A DNA stretch of 64,000 nucleotides from Cephalotrichum gorgonifer (lineage: Eukaryota > Ascomycota > Sordariomycetes > Microascales > Microascaceae): positions 781,361-845,360 of the forward strand of contig ONZQ02000016.1 in assembly GCA_900312665.1 (NCBI GenBank), read 5' to 3'. The notes below the pieces were generated by a model. The model saw nothing but the letters and a program-made list of their open reading frames with translations, was not told the DNA's origin and made no database searches. A program made the translations under genes and the position numbers. This document shows, piece by piece, positions 1 through 11,182 of this stretch. Each line of letters begins with the position of its first letter. Position 1 is the first letter of the stretch.

Positions 1-161
1 GCGCGCTCTCGCACCTGTGGTCCAAGGTCCAGGCGGCGCCGGATACATACGTCATGAGCAAGGACGAGTTCTCCCTGTTCAACTTCTACCAGCACCGGTT
101 CGTCGGGGACAGGATGGCGATATTGGCGAGGAGGAGGTACTGGGACCACGCGTGTGCTTAG
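1..161 (+). CDS. C-terminal 52 codons of an unidentified protein (partial)
   Basis: Only the 3' end is in the window. The open frame begins at base 3 and ends at TAG 159-161. The visible tail is rich in charged and aromatic residues, with a stretch reading KDEFSLFNFYQHRF followed by an Arg-rich segment and the end YWDHACA. The sequence looks like genuine coding DNA: third codon positions are strongly G/C, as in the neighbouring genes. I do not recognise the family and see no membrane segment, signal or catalytic motif. The start, any introns and the function lie outside the window. Confidence 0.6.
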   Translation, partial: ALSHLWSKVQAAPDTYVMSKDEFSLFNFYQHRFVGDRMAILARRRYWDHACA

Positions 162-1298
162 GAGGACGGTGAGAGTGATATATGATGATCGAGCATAGCG
201 ATTGGTCTGCTTTGGGTAGACGTGGAATGGGTTACGGATAGGGACAAGTGCGTTCCTTGAGGTGGTCGGTTATGATGATACGACGCGGAGGAGCGTCGTG
301 GGTCGGGCCGGGTGTGAGTCGTTTTCTCACCTGGGCCGATCCATCACGTACGAGGTTCGTTTCTTGGGAGAGGGACAGGATGGGAGTTGGAGGTGACATT
401 TTTACATTCGGACAGGGTTTGGCATGGGCGATGCGAGTATTATACCCATTTTCAGCGGATGGATGGCAGGGATAACTATGATGGTGGTGCGGCGGTGAAT
501 ATACATATGCATGTACATAGACAAATAGACGTACTACTTCGCAACAAACGTTCTCTCCCACCTGAGCCGCATAGAGCGGCTGAATTTATTAATTCTCCGG
601 TGCTACTGACACTCGGCCATAGAAGAGCGGTCGGGCGTTATATCTCGTCGGCCGTCGGGGGTCCGGGCGGAACGGGGCGGGGTGGGGCGTCTGTCGAGCG
701 AGTGCCCGGACCCGGGCCGGGGTGGTGGGTGGGGCGATTCCGGCGAACAATCCCTGCATCGTCGCACAAAGTACAGTACAGGACTGTACGAAGTACCAGA
801 GTAAGCAATACCCCCGGAAAGTGATGGTGTGTCTGTCTCTAATTCTCCGCATTATTATTACCCGTGCGTACTGGTTGTACCTTTTTGAGCGTCGCGCCGG
901 GACGACTTCACCCGGCCGACAATCTTTCTCAACCTCCAAACCTTCCGCCCTCCCTATAACTACCGACTATTAATTTCAGCTTTACCTATATATTTGGGCG
1001 ATCCTGCACTGTTTAATAGCTGGCTGTACATAATACGGGAAGTGTATATGACTTTTTTTCTTCATTTAATTTCCCCCACACGTTTATGAGGAGGAGAAGC
1101 GGGGGAAGAGAGGGGGGAATATTTGAGACAGTTTATGGGGTTCGTTCACGCTCCCAAAGGGGGGAAGCACAGCAGCTTGCCAGATCACCTCGCTAGCCCT
1201 GTTCGGCCTGAACACTCATTTTCTGCACGATCACGTCGCCGTAGCATTATAAAGAGAGGCTATCGGGACGCGAAATCGAAGTTCAATCCCGCTCAAGA
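162..1298. other. Intergenic stretch, 1.1 kb
   Basis: No credible gene. It holds the 3' flank of the partial gene and the promoter and leader of the PNGase-A family gene. AT-richer sequence lies at about 960-1080. Confidence 0.6.
1248..1253 (+). promoter_or_regulatory. Possible TATA box (TATAAA)
   Basis: TATAAA lies about 46 bp upstream of the ATG at 1299 in otherwise GC-rich sequence. That is close for a fungal TATA-to-ATG distance and implies a very short leader. It is a motif match only. Confidence 0.3.
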
Positions 1299-3490
1299 AT
1301 GGTAATGGTGAGTTTTCTACGGGTGCTCGCGGCGCTGGCGTCCGTCGGCGCCGCACTCTCGCCAGGCAGGACCCCGTCGCGGCGCCAAGCCTCCGGGGGG
1401 GAGGGCGAGAAGCTGGAGTGCTTCCAGCTTGCGCAGCCCGTGCTTGGGCCCGACGGACCGGTACCCTCATGGGGGAGAGGTGGAGGCGACGATGGCGGGG
1501 AGCGGTGTGAGGTGCTCCTTATGGAGCATTCGTTTGGGTGGAGCTACGACTTGCCGTTCCTAGGTATGTCCCCATCCTCCGATCCCCCTGGACTCTACAT
1601 CTTATGAGATGACCGGGGGTAAAGAGAAGGGGGAAAGTTGAAAGGGGGGAAACTAGCAGCTAACAACCCCGACCAGGGAACTACACGCCCCCAGATTGCG
1701 CCTTCAACCGCGTAATCCTAGACCTTACCGTCGTCTCCGCAGGCCACCAGTTCGACCGCCTGGCCCTCATGTACCTTGGAGACACGGAGGTCTGGCGCAC
1801 CTCGACCGCGGAGCCCACGGAGGGCGGCATAGCGTGGACCCACCGGAAGGACGTGACGCCGTTCCTCTCCCTCTGGAGGACGCCGCAGAAGCTCATCTTC
1901 GACCTGGGGAACCTGATCGACGAGACGTACACGGCTCCCTTTAACACCACGCTCACCGCTACGTTTTTCTCCACCGCCCCGGGCGAGGACGAGGGAGGAG
2001 AAGGAGGAGGGGAAGCGGGGATCGAAGAGGCGCCCGCGGACGTAATCATCCCACTCTCGGCGCGGAGGGGCGGCGAGGGCAAGGCGAGCGCGTGGCACGT
2101 CCCCGAGACCCCCGCCGTCGCTACCGTGACGGGCTTCCCGCGCAACGCGCGCCGGGCCGTTGTCTCCGTCTCGGCGAACGGGCAGATGGACGAGGAGTTC
2201 TGGTGGTACAACGTCCCGCCCTCGGACGCGCTGGCCTTCGAGCCCACGGCGGGGGAGCTTGCGGGGAAGGGAGGGCCGTTCCGCGAGGTGCAGGTGCTCC
2301 TGGACGGGGAGGTGGTGGGCGTGCAGTGGCCGTTCCCCGTGGTGTTCACGGGCGGGGTGTCGCCTACGTTCCACCGGCCCGTCGTGGGCCCGCAGGCGTT
2401 CGATCTTAGGGAGGGGGAGGTGGACGTGACGGCGTGGCTGCCCGTCCTGTGCGACGGCGGGGCACACACGCTTGAGATTCGCGTCGTGGGGGTCGACGGT
2501 GCGGGGGAGGAGGTGGTGGTTACGGAGGGGGTGGGAGGCTACTGGGTCGTCACGGGGAAGATCTTCGTGTGGGTGGACGAGGACGAGGGGGCCGTCACGA
2601 CGGGTGGCACGCCGAGCGTTACCGGGAACGGGAACGGGGATCTCGCGGCGGCGTACACGGCCTGGCAGCTCACGCGGTCCGCGGACGGGGTCAACGAGTC
2701 GCTGCACTTCGCGCTCGAGGCGCGTCGCGAGATATCCGTCTCCAACACGATCGTCTCGCAAGCGGGGGAGAGGCGGGTCTCGTGGACGCAGAGCCTGGGG
2801 TACGTCAATAACGCGGTGGCGGAGTCGTTCGGGCTAGACCAGCTCGCGGACCTGGTCATCACGTCGCGCGACGTGGCGTCGGACTCGTACGCGTCCGACG
2901 GGGCAGGGGACGACGGGGTGTCGTACGTCGCGGAGAGCTACTACCCGCTGCGGGCCTGGTCGGCCGTCAGGATCGATGGGGATACGGGGGGGTTTACGAT
3001 TAATGCTACGATGCGGCAGGGCGCGAGGATCACGGTCGGGGGCGCGGCGGTGTTCCCCTCTGGCCTGGAGGCGTTCGGGGGCGCCGCGGGGGCGGGGGCG
3101 GGCATGGGGGGCTCGAGGCTGGCGACGGTGAAGGAGAGCGTGGGGTACATATCCCGGGACGGGGAGGGCGGGGGCTACGGGACGGGGCGGACGGACCAGC
3201 GGTTCTCCTTTGCGGGGATACCGGAGGGGGGAGGTGAGGCCGTGCCGCTTTACACGAGGGAGGTCAGGGCTGAGAACGACGTGGTTCTGGGGGACAAGGA
3301 GACGATGGGCCCTGATACCATCAAGGTGTATTCCGTCTCTCAGGCGGTGGGTAAGGGCAGGGCCACAGAATGGGCTGACGAGGCCTCGCTTGGGCGGGGC
3401 GTCGGCCGGAAGGTAGCCGGGCTGCTCGGGGAGAAAGGGGGAGAAAGATTGGAGCTGCTGTCGCGGGTTATCGGGGGCATGGAGACCTAA
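1299..3490 (+). CDS. Peptide-N4-(N-acetyl-glucosaminyl)asparagine amidase A (PNGase A) family protein
   Basis: Two exons, 1299-1563 and 1677-3490, give 692 aa. The 113-bp intron has donor GTATGT, branch GCTAAC and acceptor CAG, and joins codon phase 1. The N-terminus (MVMVSFLRVLAALASVGAALS) is a signal peptide, so the protein is secreted or enters the secretory pathway. The family core begins just after the junction: NRVILDLTVVSAGHQFDR, then MYLGDTEVWRTSTAEPT, as in acidic plant and fungal PNGase A enzymes that release N-glycans from glycopeptides. A Glu/Gly-rich low-complexity insert lies near residues 185-200. The length is typical of the fungal members. The alternative start at 1305 (second Met) would remove only two residues. 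The family assignment is firm; activity on N-glycans is inferred, because many fungal members are untested. Confidence 0.88.
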
Positions 3491-4944
3491 GGGTGGTTCG
3501 AGCAGGGGTGTATTAGGCGCATGCTTTTTGTTCTTGAATAGCTTCTAGGTTTATAGGAATAAGTACGGTAAGGGGAGTTGGACTTTGTGATATGAGATAC
3601 AAAAGAGCTGGCGAACTTCTTGTGCGCGTGAGTGAGAGTTGGTGGGTTTGAAATTGTCTAAGAGACCACAATCCAACCCAACTTGCTTCATGTCCCCAAT
3701 GGAGAAAAGCCCATCGAGACGAGATCCTCTCCAACTACTAAGAGTCAGGACCTAATTTCCTGTGCTCCTTTGTTTCTCTATTCATAGTCCTTGGTGCGAC
3801 CTTTTGGGGGGGAGACGGGAGATTTAATATCTCGGACGACTCGGAAGGCAGCTATGGTTGAGACGGAGACGGGCAACCCAGAGCTGCGAAACCACAGATG
3901 GGGGCACATTGAGCCCAATAAGACACAGTTCTCATCCAAGATCGTTCTCGTTCTCGTTCTCGTCGAGGGAATTATTCTCACATGTGGCTTTATGAAAGTA
4001 CGCGCGTCGCCACCACGCGCCGATGTAGCAGTCGGTCACCATCGCTGCTGGCCAGCCAACCGGCGCAGCGGTAAAAACCATGCATTCAGTCTCTGCGTGA
4101 GTGAGTGAGTGGTCTTGGTTTCTCGGTCCTCTTTCGGTCTCGGCCACCAACTTCCAATCGATCCACCTGGGACGATCGGATCCTAAACCCTGCAAGCCGC
4201 CACTTATATTTATCGCTATTAACTTATACCGACCAAGAAAGTAGGCAAGGAAAGTGGTGGTGATTCTACTGCTTTAGGTATTATCACCACCACCCCCACT
4301 ATACCTGTATGTATCAATGCAACCTCTTGCGAGTGAGTGCGGGACCTCCGGCCCCACTTCGGTACCTCCCGCCGCTGCAACAACCACTCGGAGGTGAGTA
4401 TGACGCAGACAGTTCCAATGGAGGCGCAAGATGCTGCCCCGCCGTTCACTCAGCAACCAGGTACCACAGGAGCATCACCGGGGTAGCTACCTAGCTTCCT
4501 TCCCATGCATTCTCCGACTCGACCTTGGGGGGAAAGAAAGTCGTCCCTGGTGGATCGATAACATCCTGGCCACCACACTTTGTATAGTTCCCCCAATTAA
4601 GACACAAAGGGAAACATTCCGTATATCATCCGCCATCCCTGTTTTTTTTTTCTCTCCACACAACAACTGGGTTTTCTGCGATCTCATCCGTTTCTCGTCA
4701 TCTGGAGACTTTATACCCACCCACCCCACTTACACTTCCAAAGCTGCAAGCCTCGCATCACTTTCTCACGAACAAGTTTTAACACGATCTGATACCGCTA
4801 GCCACGAGATCTACAGTACCCACCGGTCATCAAGCATCCGTCATACGAAAAACACTCCACTCTACCTGTACATTCCAACCAGCACCCGAAGCCGAAAAAC
4901 CACACGCCGCCGCGGGCTCGAAAAAACACGCCCAGCTCCACGCA
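3491..4944. other. Intergenic stretch, 1.45 kb
   Basis: No convincing gene. It contains a short CGTTCT tandem repeat near 3942-3962, a GTGA repeat near 4096-4112, and the long C/T-rich leader of the MARVEL gene from about 4600 onward. Confidence 0.6.
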
Positions 4945-5493
4945 ATGCTAAGCTTCAACATGGAGCTCGGCCTCCTCAAGACGGCCCTCCGCGGCCTCCA
5001 GCTCCTCTGGTGCCTCATCCTCATAGCCCTGATCGGCAACGTCATCGCCCTCTCCCGCAACCCCTCGGGCTCCTCCACCGCCGCCGTCAACTTCACCATG
5101 TTCGTCATCGTCGCCTCCACCCTCGCCGCCGTCTACGGCCTCCTCGCCCGCTTCTTCCCCTCGGTCGAGAACCCCAAGGTCGCCCTCCCTGCCGACGTCT
5201 TCGCGAGCCTCCTCACCTTCCTCGGCGGCGTCGTGCTCTCGGCGAAGCTGGGCGTCGTCAACTGCGGCGACCTCGAGAGGCTCAAGGGCGACAAAGGGCT
5301 CCCCGGGAGCTGGATCGGCTGGGGGTCCGCGGACGACGAGAAGAGGTGTCGCGAGATACAGGCCGGCGCCGCATTCATGTGGTTCCTGTTCTTCTGCTTC
5401 GTCGGGTCAGCCGTCTTCACCTGGCGGGACTCGAGGAGGGGGTTCTCCTCCATCGCATCCTCGCTGCCGCCCATGTCGCAGCTCGGCGTGTAG
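4945..5493 (+). CDS. MARVEL-domain membrane protein, NCE102/FHN1-like
   Basis: Single-exon 182-aa protein. Four hydrophobic segments are visible: about residues 14-34, 48-68, 88-104 and 140-160. The arrangement, with a short charged N-terminus, a cytoplasmic tail and the pair NCGDLERLKG / KRCREIQAGAAFMWFLFF between TM3 and TM4, matches the fungal non-classical export protein 2 (NCE102) group of MARVEL proteins. In yeast these organise the eisosome/MCC plasma-membrane compartment and respond to sphingolipid. A second Met at 4960 (MELGLLKTALRG) is an equally good start and matches how many homologues begin. The family is clear from topology and motif; the eisosomal role is inferred. Confidence 0.8.
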   Translation: MLSFNMELGLLKTALRGLQLLWCLILIALIGNVIALSRNPSGSSTAAVNFTMFVIVASTLAAVYGLLARFFPSVENPKVALPADVFASLLTFLGGVVLSAKLGVVNCGDLERLKGDKGLPGSWIGWGSADDEKRCREIQAGAAFMWFLFFCFVGSAVFTWRDSRRGFSSIASSLPPMSQLGV

Positions 5494-6370
5494 ATAGGGG
5501 TGGTTGCGGATACCGCATTTCCAGAAGAAAAGGGGGGGGGAGGTTCGATACAAAAGTCCTCAACCAAGGGGCTTGTTGGTCGTCCTGGCGAGGTAGGATA
5601 TATATACACAGCTATACCTTTCTATCCTACCCTCTTTAAAAGGGGTGGGTAGTAATTAGCGAAATAGCTGTGTAGGGATACGGCCACGGCGTTGACTCTG
5701 TCTTGTTTCTTATTCTCCTTTACCGCGGTTCTGTTTAGCGATCTGTTTCTTATTCCCCCCCGGTTTGCCCTGTTTGGTACGGAAACGAGCAGGAACTTTG
5801 TGTGTTATGACTACGGCCAGGCGTCGAGAGGGGTTTATGGTGCTTTATTCCTTTATTTCTTTCTTGTTTTTAAGGGGAAGGGTGGGGGTGGCTTGTCGCG
5901 AGAGACGGATGATGCTAACGGGCTGTTATGGGTATGACAAGGCTGTATCCTTTACGATATCGCGTTTATGAAGGGAGGGAGTCAGTCAAGTGTATAATGG
6001 TATGGACCACAGATGGTACATCGTGTAGCTAGCCAACGAATGCATAGTCGGCAATTGTTTCCCCTGAATCCTGGCGCCTTCCTCGTAGCCACGGCCACCA
6101 AACGAGAACGGTAGTTTCGTGTTCTAAAGTTGTGTGTTTTTTGAGAGTGTCTATGTAGCCTCATTATGCTTCCGAGAGAGGGGAACGCCGCCCCAAAAAG
6201 CTCCATCCGAGTCCTTGACCCTCATAAGCACGCATTTTGTAAATTGTACAGCTCGAACCGGAGCGCCCCTATTTCTCCGCTCGCCCAATGGTTTTTCTTC
6301 TTTCCCCCGTTGCGTGCTACCCGTGTCTCTGCCTTCTTCGTATCGTTTTACTCCCCCCCCCCGTCTCACA
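5494..6370. other. Intergenic stretch between convergent genes
   Basis: 3' flanks of the MARVEL gene (+) and MIM2 (-). It contains G-tracts and T-rich runs and no supportable gene. Confidence 0.6.
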
Positions 6371-6775
6371 CTATAGCGAGATCGCAGCCTCGGCGGCGCC
6401 GACCGCCTTGAAGGCCTTCTTGTTCGTCCATCGTATCTCGACGTCGTGCATCCACTCCATGTACCTGCCCCAGCCTGGTTTTCGTACCACACCGTCAGCA
6501 CATGCTAAGTGAAAAGGCGGCGGAAGGGGAAGGGGGGAACTAGGAAACTCACTCCAGTAGGCAAACTTCCTCCCAAAGTACTTCCCCGCGAAGGGTATTA
6601 GAATCATGGTCATGAGCATCTGCAGCTGCTCCAGGCTCCGCTCCCACTCCTCCTGCGCCTCGTCGACGTCGTCGTCCGAGTCCGAGTCGAGCGCGCTGCT
6701 CGATATCGAGGGGAGGCTGTCGACCTCGTCCTTTTCCGAGGACGAGGCGTCGAAGATGTATGATTCGGCGGCCAT
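6371..6775 (-). CDS. MIM2: Mitochondrial import protein 2 (MIM2), outer-membrane insertase subunit
   Basis: Exons 6775-6553 and 6474-6371 give 108 aa. The 78-bp intron (donor GTGAGT) joins a split Ser codon and restores FAYWSWGRYMEWMHDVEIRW, the highly conserved MIM2 core. The N-terminal half is acidic and Ser-rich (cytosolic). One membrane segment spans about residues 52-66 (QLQMLMTMILIPFAGKYFG). MIM1/MIM2 form the complex that inserts alpha-helical proteins into the mitochondrial outer membrane. The intron is a multiple of three and has no stop in frame, so a naive reading runs through it; homology shows it must be removed. The length fits filamentous-fungal MIM2. Confidence 0.88.
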   Translation of the reverse strand: MAAESYIFDASSSEKDEVDSLPSISSSALDSDSDDDVDEAQEEWERSLEQLQMLMTMILIPFAGKYFGRKFAYWSEFPSSPLPLPPPFHLACADGVVRKPGWGRYMEWMHDVEIRWTNKKAFKAVGAAEAAISL

Positions 6776-8171
6776 TTTGTGAGTGTGTGGACGGGAGGTG
6801 TAGGGGGTAGTAGTGTCGTCGAGGCTGTTTCGGGGTCCCGGATGAATCGAGCTCGCGGCAATGGGGAAAAGAAGTTCAATGCGGCTAGCCGAGCTTGTAT
6901 TTTAGGGGAGGGTGTGACGGTGGCGGGCTGATTGGGCTCAATGGGCCTTGAGAGACATCCGGGGAGGTCGGGCCCGTCTGTCGTCGTCGTCGTGCCGCTT
7001 GCCGAACAGCGCTCTTGGTCGTATGTTGGTCGTCGTGGGCGATCTGGGTCCTCGACTCTCCCGTTGGAGCTGGGATGCTTCGGGGGTGCCTGTCATGCAG
7101 TTCGGTCGCTGGAGCTTGGGGTGTCACGTGATTTATCGGCGCCACCTGGCGTGGCGAACGTCTGGTCACTGGACTCAGACAATGCGCGCAGGTAGCACGT
7201 TGTCTACACACACTTACTTCTACGAGGACGAGTTTTGGATAGCTATTTATGGGGAGACACGTCTCGGTGTAGGGAAAGTAGTCCTACTTTTGAAGCTACT
7301 GGATGAGTCAGAGTAAATTGTATCAAAATTCAGTAATCCAGTTGACAAAGTAGAGCGTCCTTCCAAGACGACTGAGAAGTATGAACTACTCGTAACTGGT
7401 CCGTAGATCAATGTCATATCGAGTTAAGTCATCCCGGCTGACTCATCCTGTAGACCCTGAAGGGTGGTCAGGTAGTAATACAATGCGTAGGGGGGCGGGT
7501 GGAGGCGAGGCGGCGAGGGGCGAGTCGTGATATTGGCAGATGACCCCTGCTCCCCCCCCCCATACTACCCCCATGCCTTGCCCCCCTCGCCTTCCCTTCC
7601 CCTCCTCCATCCCTAAGCTAGTGGAAGACCATAACCTGTGGAATAGCCTGCTGTGACGATAACCAGTTGGGCTCTATTTTATCAGGCGCACCTTTGGCGA
7701 CCTCTGACTTCTGGTTTATATCTTGCGCTCATTGCACAACCAACGGCGCCCTATTATTATCCATTATTTTGGCTCTTGGGTTTCGACTTATTTTATACTC
7801 ACTCTCCCTCCAACCGTAACTTGTAACATCCATTTCTAAACACTCCCCCCATCAACCGTACTCATTATTATACTCCCTCTCATACGAGCAAGTACGCCAG
7901 ACTCCATCACGACTCCGCCTAGTTAGCCACAGTGGAAGCAACAAGGGAACAGGCCAATACTTACAGCGTATAGGCAGCCAGCCCTTCCTTCTTATCTTGA
8001 CTGTGGCGGTCTAGAAATTCGAGAATATCATATACCTCATTGGCGGACCTACATTAGAGAGATAGAACCGCGCCCGCCAAACCAAACATCCTCCTTTCCT
8101 TTATCCTGCAGTCCCATCTTGCAGAGAAGACCATCCATCCCTACTTTTCGAGAGACAGCAAGCAGTCAGTC
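6776..8171. other. Divergent intergenic region MIM2 / eIF2-beta
   Basis: 1.4 kb with no convincing gene. It includes an E-box palindrome TCACGTGA at 7124-7131 (about 350 bp upstream of the MIM2 ATG), a TACTCGTA octamer at 7387-7394, and C-rich tracts near 7540-7610. The leader of eIF2-beta starts somewhere after about 7900. Confidence 0.6.
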
Positions 8172-9665
8172 ATGGCGACAACAGCCACTATATCTCCCGA
8201 GGTTAGTATCGCTTCTATCAGTTTCGTTCGTTGTAAATTCAGCCTCCGACCTTTCCCTTCACTCCCCAGCGGGATCAGGGAACCTTTTGTTCTTAGCATC
8301 TTGTCTTAGCATGGTGGTTGTCGGCCGTCTATAGCCTAACAGCTGCCTGGCTCCTTCCTCCCGTGTTTGGCACCGTCACTCACTCACCACCTGGCTGCTT
8401 TCCATCACCTTCCCCCCACTATTCTTTGCCCCAGCCGACGCACTAAAATTTACCCCTCCACACTTGGGTGCTCCGCCGATTCCAACCAGTCAGATCCTGA
8501 CAAAGTTTCGGTCGGTTGAATCATGACCCAAAAATTGCCATTGGAGACTTTCATTCCCATCACCAAGTCGAGCTGATTTAATCCTGACGACACACAACGC
8601 GAGACTGGTTTCTCAATAATCCATCACGCATCTTTTCTCCATCACCACCTATCACTCCCCACATACAATCCAGAACCGTTCGTTTTTTCCTTCCTCTCTC
8701 CCTCTTTGCAAACTTGCAGCAGAGAGCCCCTCAGTACCGGCGTTGGACCCATTTTATTGACTGAGTCATACCAAAAACAGACAACGACGCCACTCCTCAC
8801 CGAGCGCAAAAAGCGAAAGTCGGTCACGTTCACGGGAGAACAGGTAGTCGTCGGTCCAGACGGATCAGTCACCATGGTCAACACCGTCGCCGACGAGTCC
8901 AAGGATAACACCGCCATGTCGCACACCTCCCGCACCCCGCCCCTATCCGCGGCCCTCGAGTCCTTCGCCGACCCCGCCGCCCGCCCCGACAACGCCGACG
9001 CTCCTGCTGCCGCCGACGTCCCCGACGATGCGGCCCTCGACCTGTCGCTCCTGAAGAAGAAGAAGAAGAAGAAGAAGGTCGAGATCGATGACGGCGCTGA
9101 GGGCGGCGCCGAAGCCGACGGCGAGGAGGCCGGCCTCGACCTCTCGCTCCTGAAGAAGAAGAAGAAGAAGAAGGTCAAGGAGGCCGACGGCGAGGACGAG
9201 TTCGCCGCCAAGCTCAAGGCGCTCGACATCGAGGGCAAGGAGGAGCAGTCGGGTGCGGCGGCCGACGAGGCGCCCGCGCTCCAGGATGGCGACATGGACG
9301 CCGGCACGGGCATCTGGGCCCACGACGAGACCAGGGTCATCACCTACACGCCGCTCCTGACGCGCTTCTTCGCCCTGCTCGCCCAGAAGCACCCCGACCA
9401 CGCCCTCAGCGGCACCAAGAGCTACAAGATCCCCCCGCCCCAGTGCATGCGCGAGGGCAACAAGAAGACCATCTTCGCCAACATCGCCGAGATCTGCAAG
9501 CGCATGAAGCGTACCGACGAGCACGTCACGGCCTACCTGTTCGCCGAGCTGGGAACGAACGGCTCCGTCGACGGTAGCAGGCGGTTGGTCATCAAGGGTC
9601 GCTTCCAGCAGAAGCAGATCGAGAACGTGTTGAGGAAATACATCAGTAAGTTTTTGTACCCCTCC

Positions 9666-9704
<39 letters not shown>

Positions 9705-9997
9705 NNNNNNNNNNNNNNNNNNNNNNNNNNNNNNNNNNNNNNNNNNNNNNNNNNNNNNNNNNNNNNNNNNNNNNNNNNNNNNNNNNNNNNNNNNNNNNNN
9801 NNNNNNNNNNNNNNNNNNNNNNNNNNNNNNNNNNNNNNNNNNNNNNNNNNNNNNNNNNNNNNNNNNNNNNNNNNNNNNNNNNNNNNNNNNNNNNNNNNNN
9901 NNNNNNNNNNNNNNNNNNNNNNNNNNNNNNNNNNNNNNNNNNNNNNNNNNNNNNNNNNNNNNNNNNNNNNNNNNNNNNNNNNNNNNNNNNNNNNTCC

Positions 9998-10036
<39 letters not shown>

Positions 10037-10318
10037 ACGTCCTACTGGACCACCCGTACTGGGATGTTTGTTTCCATAAGAGGAAGAGGAACAACAAGAA
10101 GACAAAAGAAAGAATGAGCAAGGTTCTAACCAGCGTTTTACCCCCATCTAGTCGAGTACGTGACCTGCAAGACGTGCAAGTCCCCCGACACCGAGCTCAG
10201 CAAGGGAGAGAACCGTCTGTACTTCCTCACCTGCAACTCGTGCCAGTCGAGACGCAGTGTCACCGCCATCAAGACCGGTTTCACGGCCCAGGTCGGCAAG
10301 AGGAAGAAGCTGGGTTAA
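8172..10318 (+). CDS. SUI3: Translation initiation factor eIF2 subunit beta
   Basis: Three exons, 8172-8201, 8781-9645 and 10152-10318, give 353 aa. The 10-codon first exon (MATTATISPE) precedes a 579-bp intron (donor GTTAGT, branch-like TTGACTG, acceptor CAG). The second intron contains a CT microsatellite and an assembly gap and restores RKYIIEYVTCKTC. Features in order: two poly-lysine boxes (8 Lys at 102-109, 7 Lys at 135-141) used to bind eIF5/eIF2B-epsilon; the alpha/beta core with GRFQQKQIENVLRKYI; and a C-terminal zinc finger, Cys 304/307 and 326/329. Yeast and human proteins have three Lys boxes; only two are visible here. It is a subunit of the eIF2-GTP-Met-tRNAi ternary complex. 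The first exon is the least certain part. Confidence 0.9.
9669..9704. repeat. CT dinucleotide repeat, left of gap
   Basis: Uninterrupted CT repeat inside eIF2-beta intron 2, running into the assembly gap. Confidence 0.9.
9705..9994. other. Assembly gap (290 N)
   Basis: Run of N inside eIF2-beta intron 2, bounded on both sides by the same TCCCTCCT-(CT)n sequence. It is not coding. Confidence 0.99.
9995..10037. repeat. CT dinucleotide repeat, right of gap
   Basis: Begins TCCCTCCT and then (CT)n, repeating the sequence that precedes the left-hand array. One G interrupts it near 10029. Confidence 0.85.
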
Positions 10319-11182
10319 ACGGCTTGAGACTTGTCTTGCCTTTCTACCTTTGCCTTCTTGCCTTGTTGCCTTTTCAGGGCTCGCCTCTGGTCGCCTTTTT
10401 TTTCCTCCTTTCTTCATCGTCATGCGGGGGGGCGGAAGAGCAGGTTACGTTAGCTACCGTGGAGATTAGAAACGCTTTTTACGTTATGAGACTACGAAAG
10501 TACATACGGTCTGGTACGGTTGGAGGTTGGGGGGAATGGGGGATTGGGCGCTGGAAGGGGGTTACGAAACAAAATGGGGCCTGAGCGAGTTTGGAACGGG
10601 AAGTTCGGAACGCCCGTAAAGAACAAAGAAAGGAGCTCTGTTTATTCTCCATGGGCGTGATATTCACTCATGCTCTCTCCTTCCTTCGCCTGAGAAGGGG
10701 GGACGATGAGAGGATATATACATAACGCAGTGGGAGGAGCAACTTTTTGGCATTTGAGCAAAAAAAGGGAGTTGGTGCAAGACGGCCCGGGTAGCATTAT
10801 GCTCGATGAACGTTATTAGATTGCAATTGAAATGGACTGTCTGTAGGGCTCTTAATTCCTCTGTGGATGTGAAGGTCATGTAACTATTTCTGCAATACTA
10901 TAGTGCTTATACTTGTATTCACATACTGGCTGTGTGGCCGCCCGCCTGATCTGGGCATGCGGGGTTTGCTTTTCGTCACGGATACGTTCCGAGAAGAGAG
11001 CTTCCTTATCTCACCACTCGTCCTCCATCTCAACAACTTCAAACCACCTCCTTGTCCAGATAAGACCAACCCATAATATATTAACACGCATACATCATTT
11101 GCAAACACCACCACCATTGATAGACTCCAAGTTACACTATAATATTTAAACTAAGAGCTCCAGAGAAGATCCAAAACAAAAT
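10319..11182. other. Intergenic stretch
   Basis: 3' flank of eIF2-beta and promoter of the FAD oxidoreductase. No gene seen. Confidence 0.6.

Noticed and set aside
3942..3962. CGTTCT tandem repeat as a possible regulatory array
   Set aside because: Only about three short copies in intergenic sequence, consistent with simple slippage.
9646..10079. Continuation of the eIF2-beta open frame through the CT repeat and gap
   Set aside because: Produces only Leu-Ser repeats and unknown residues. The GT donor at 9646 and acceptor at 10151 restore the zinc-finger exon.
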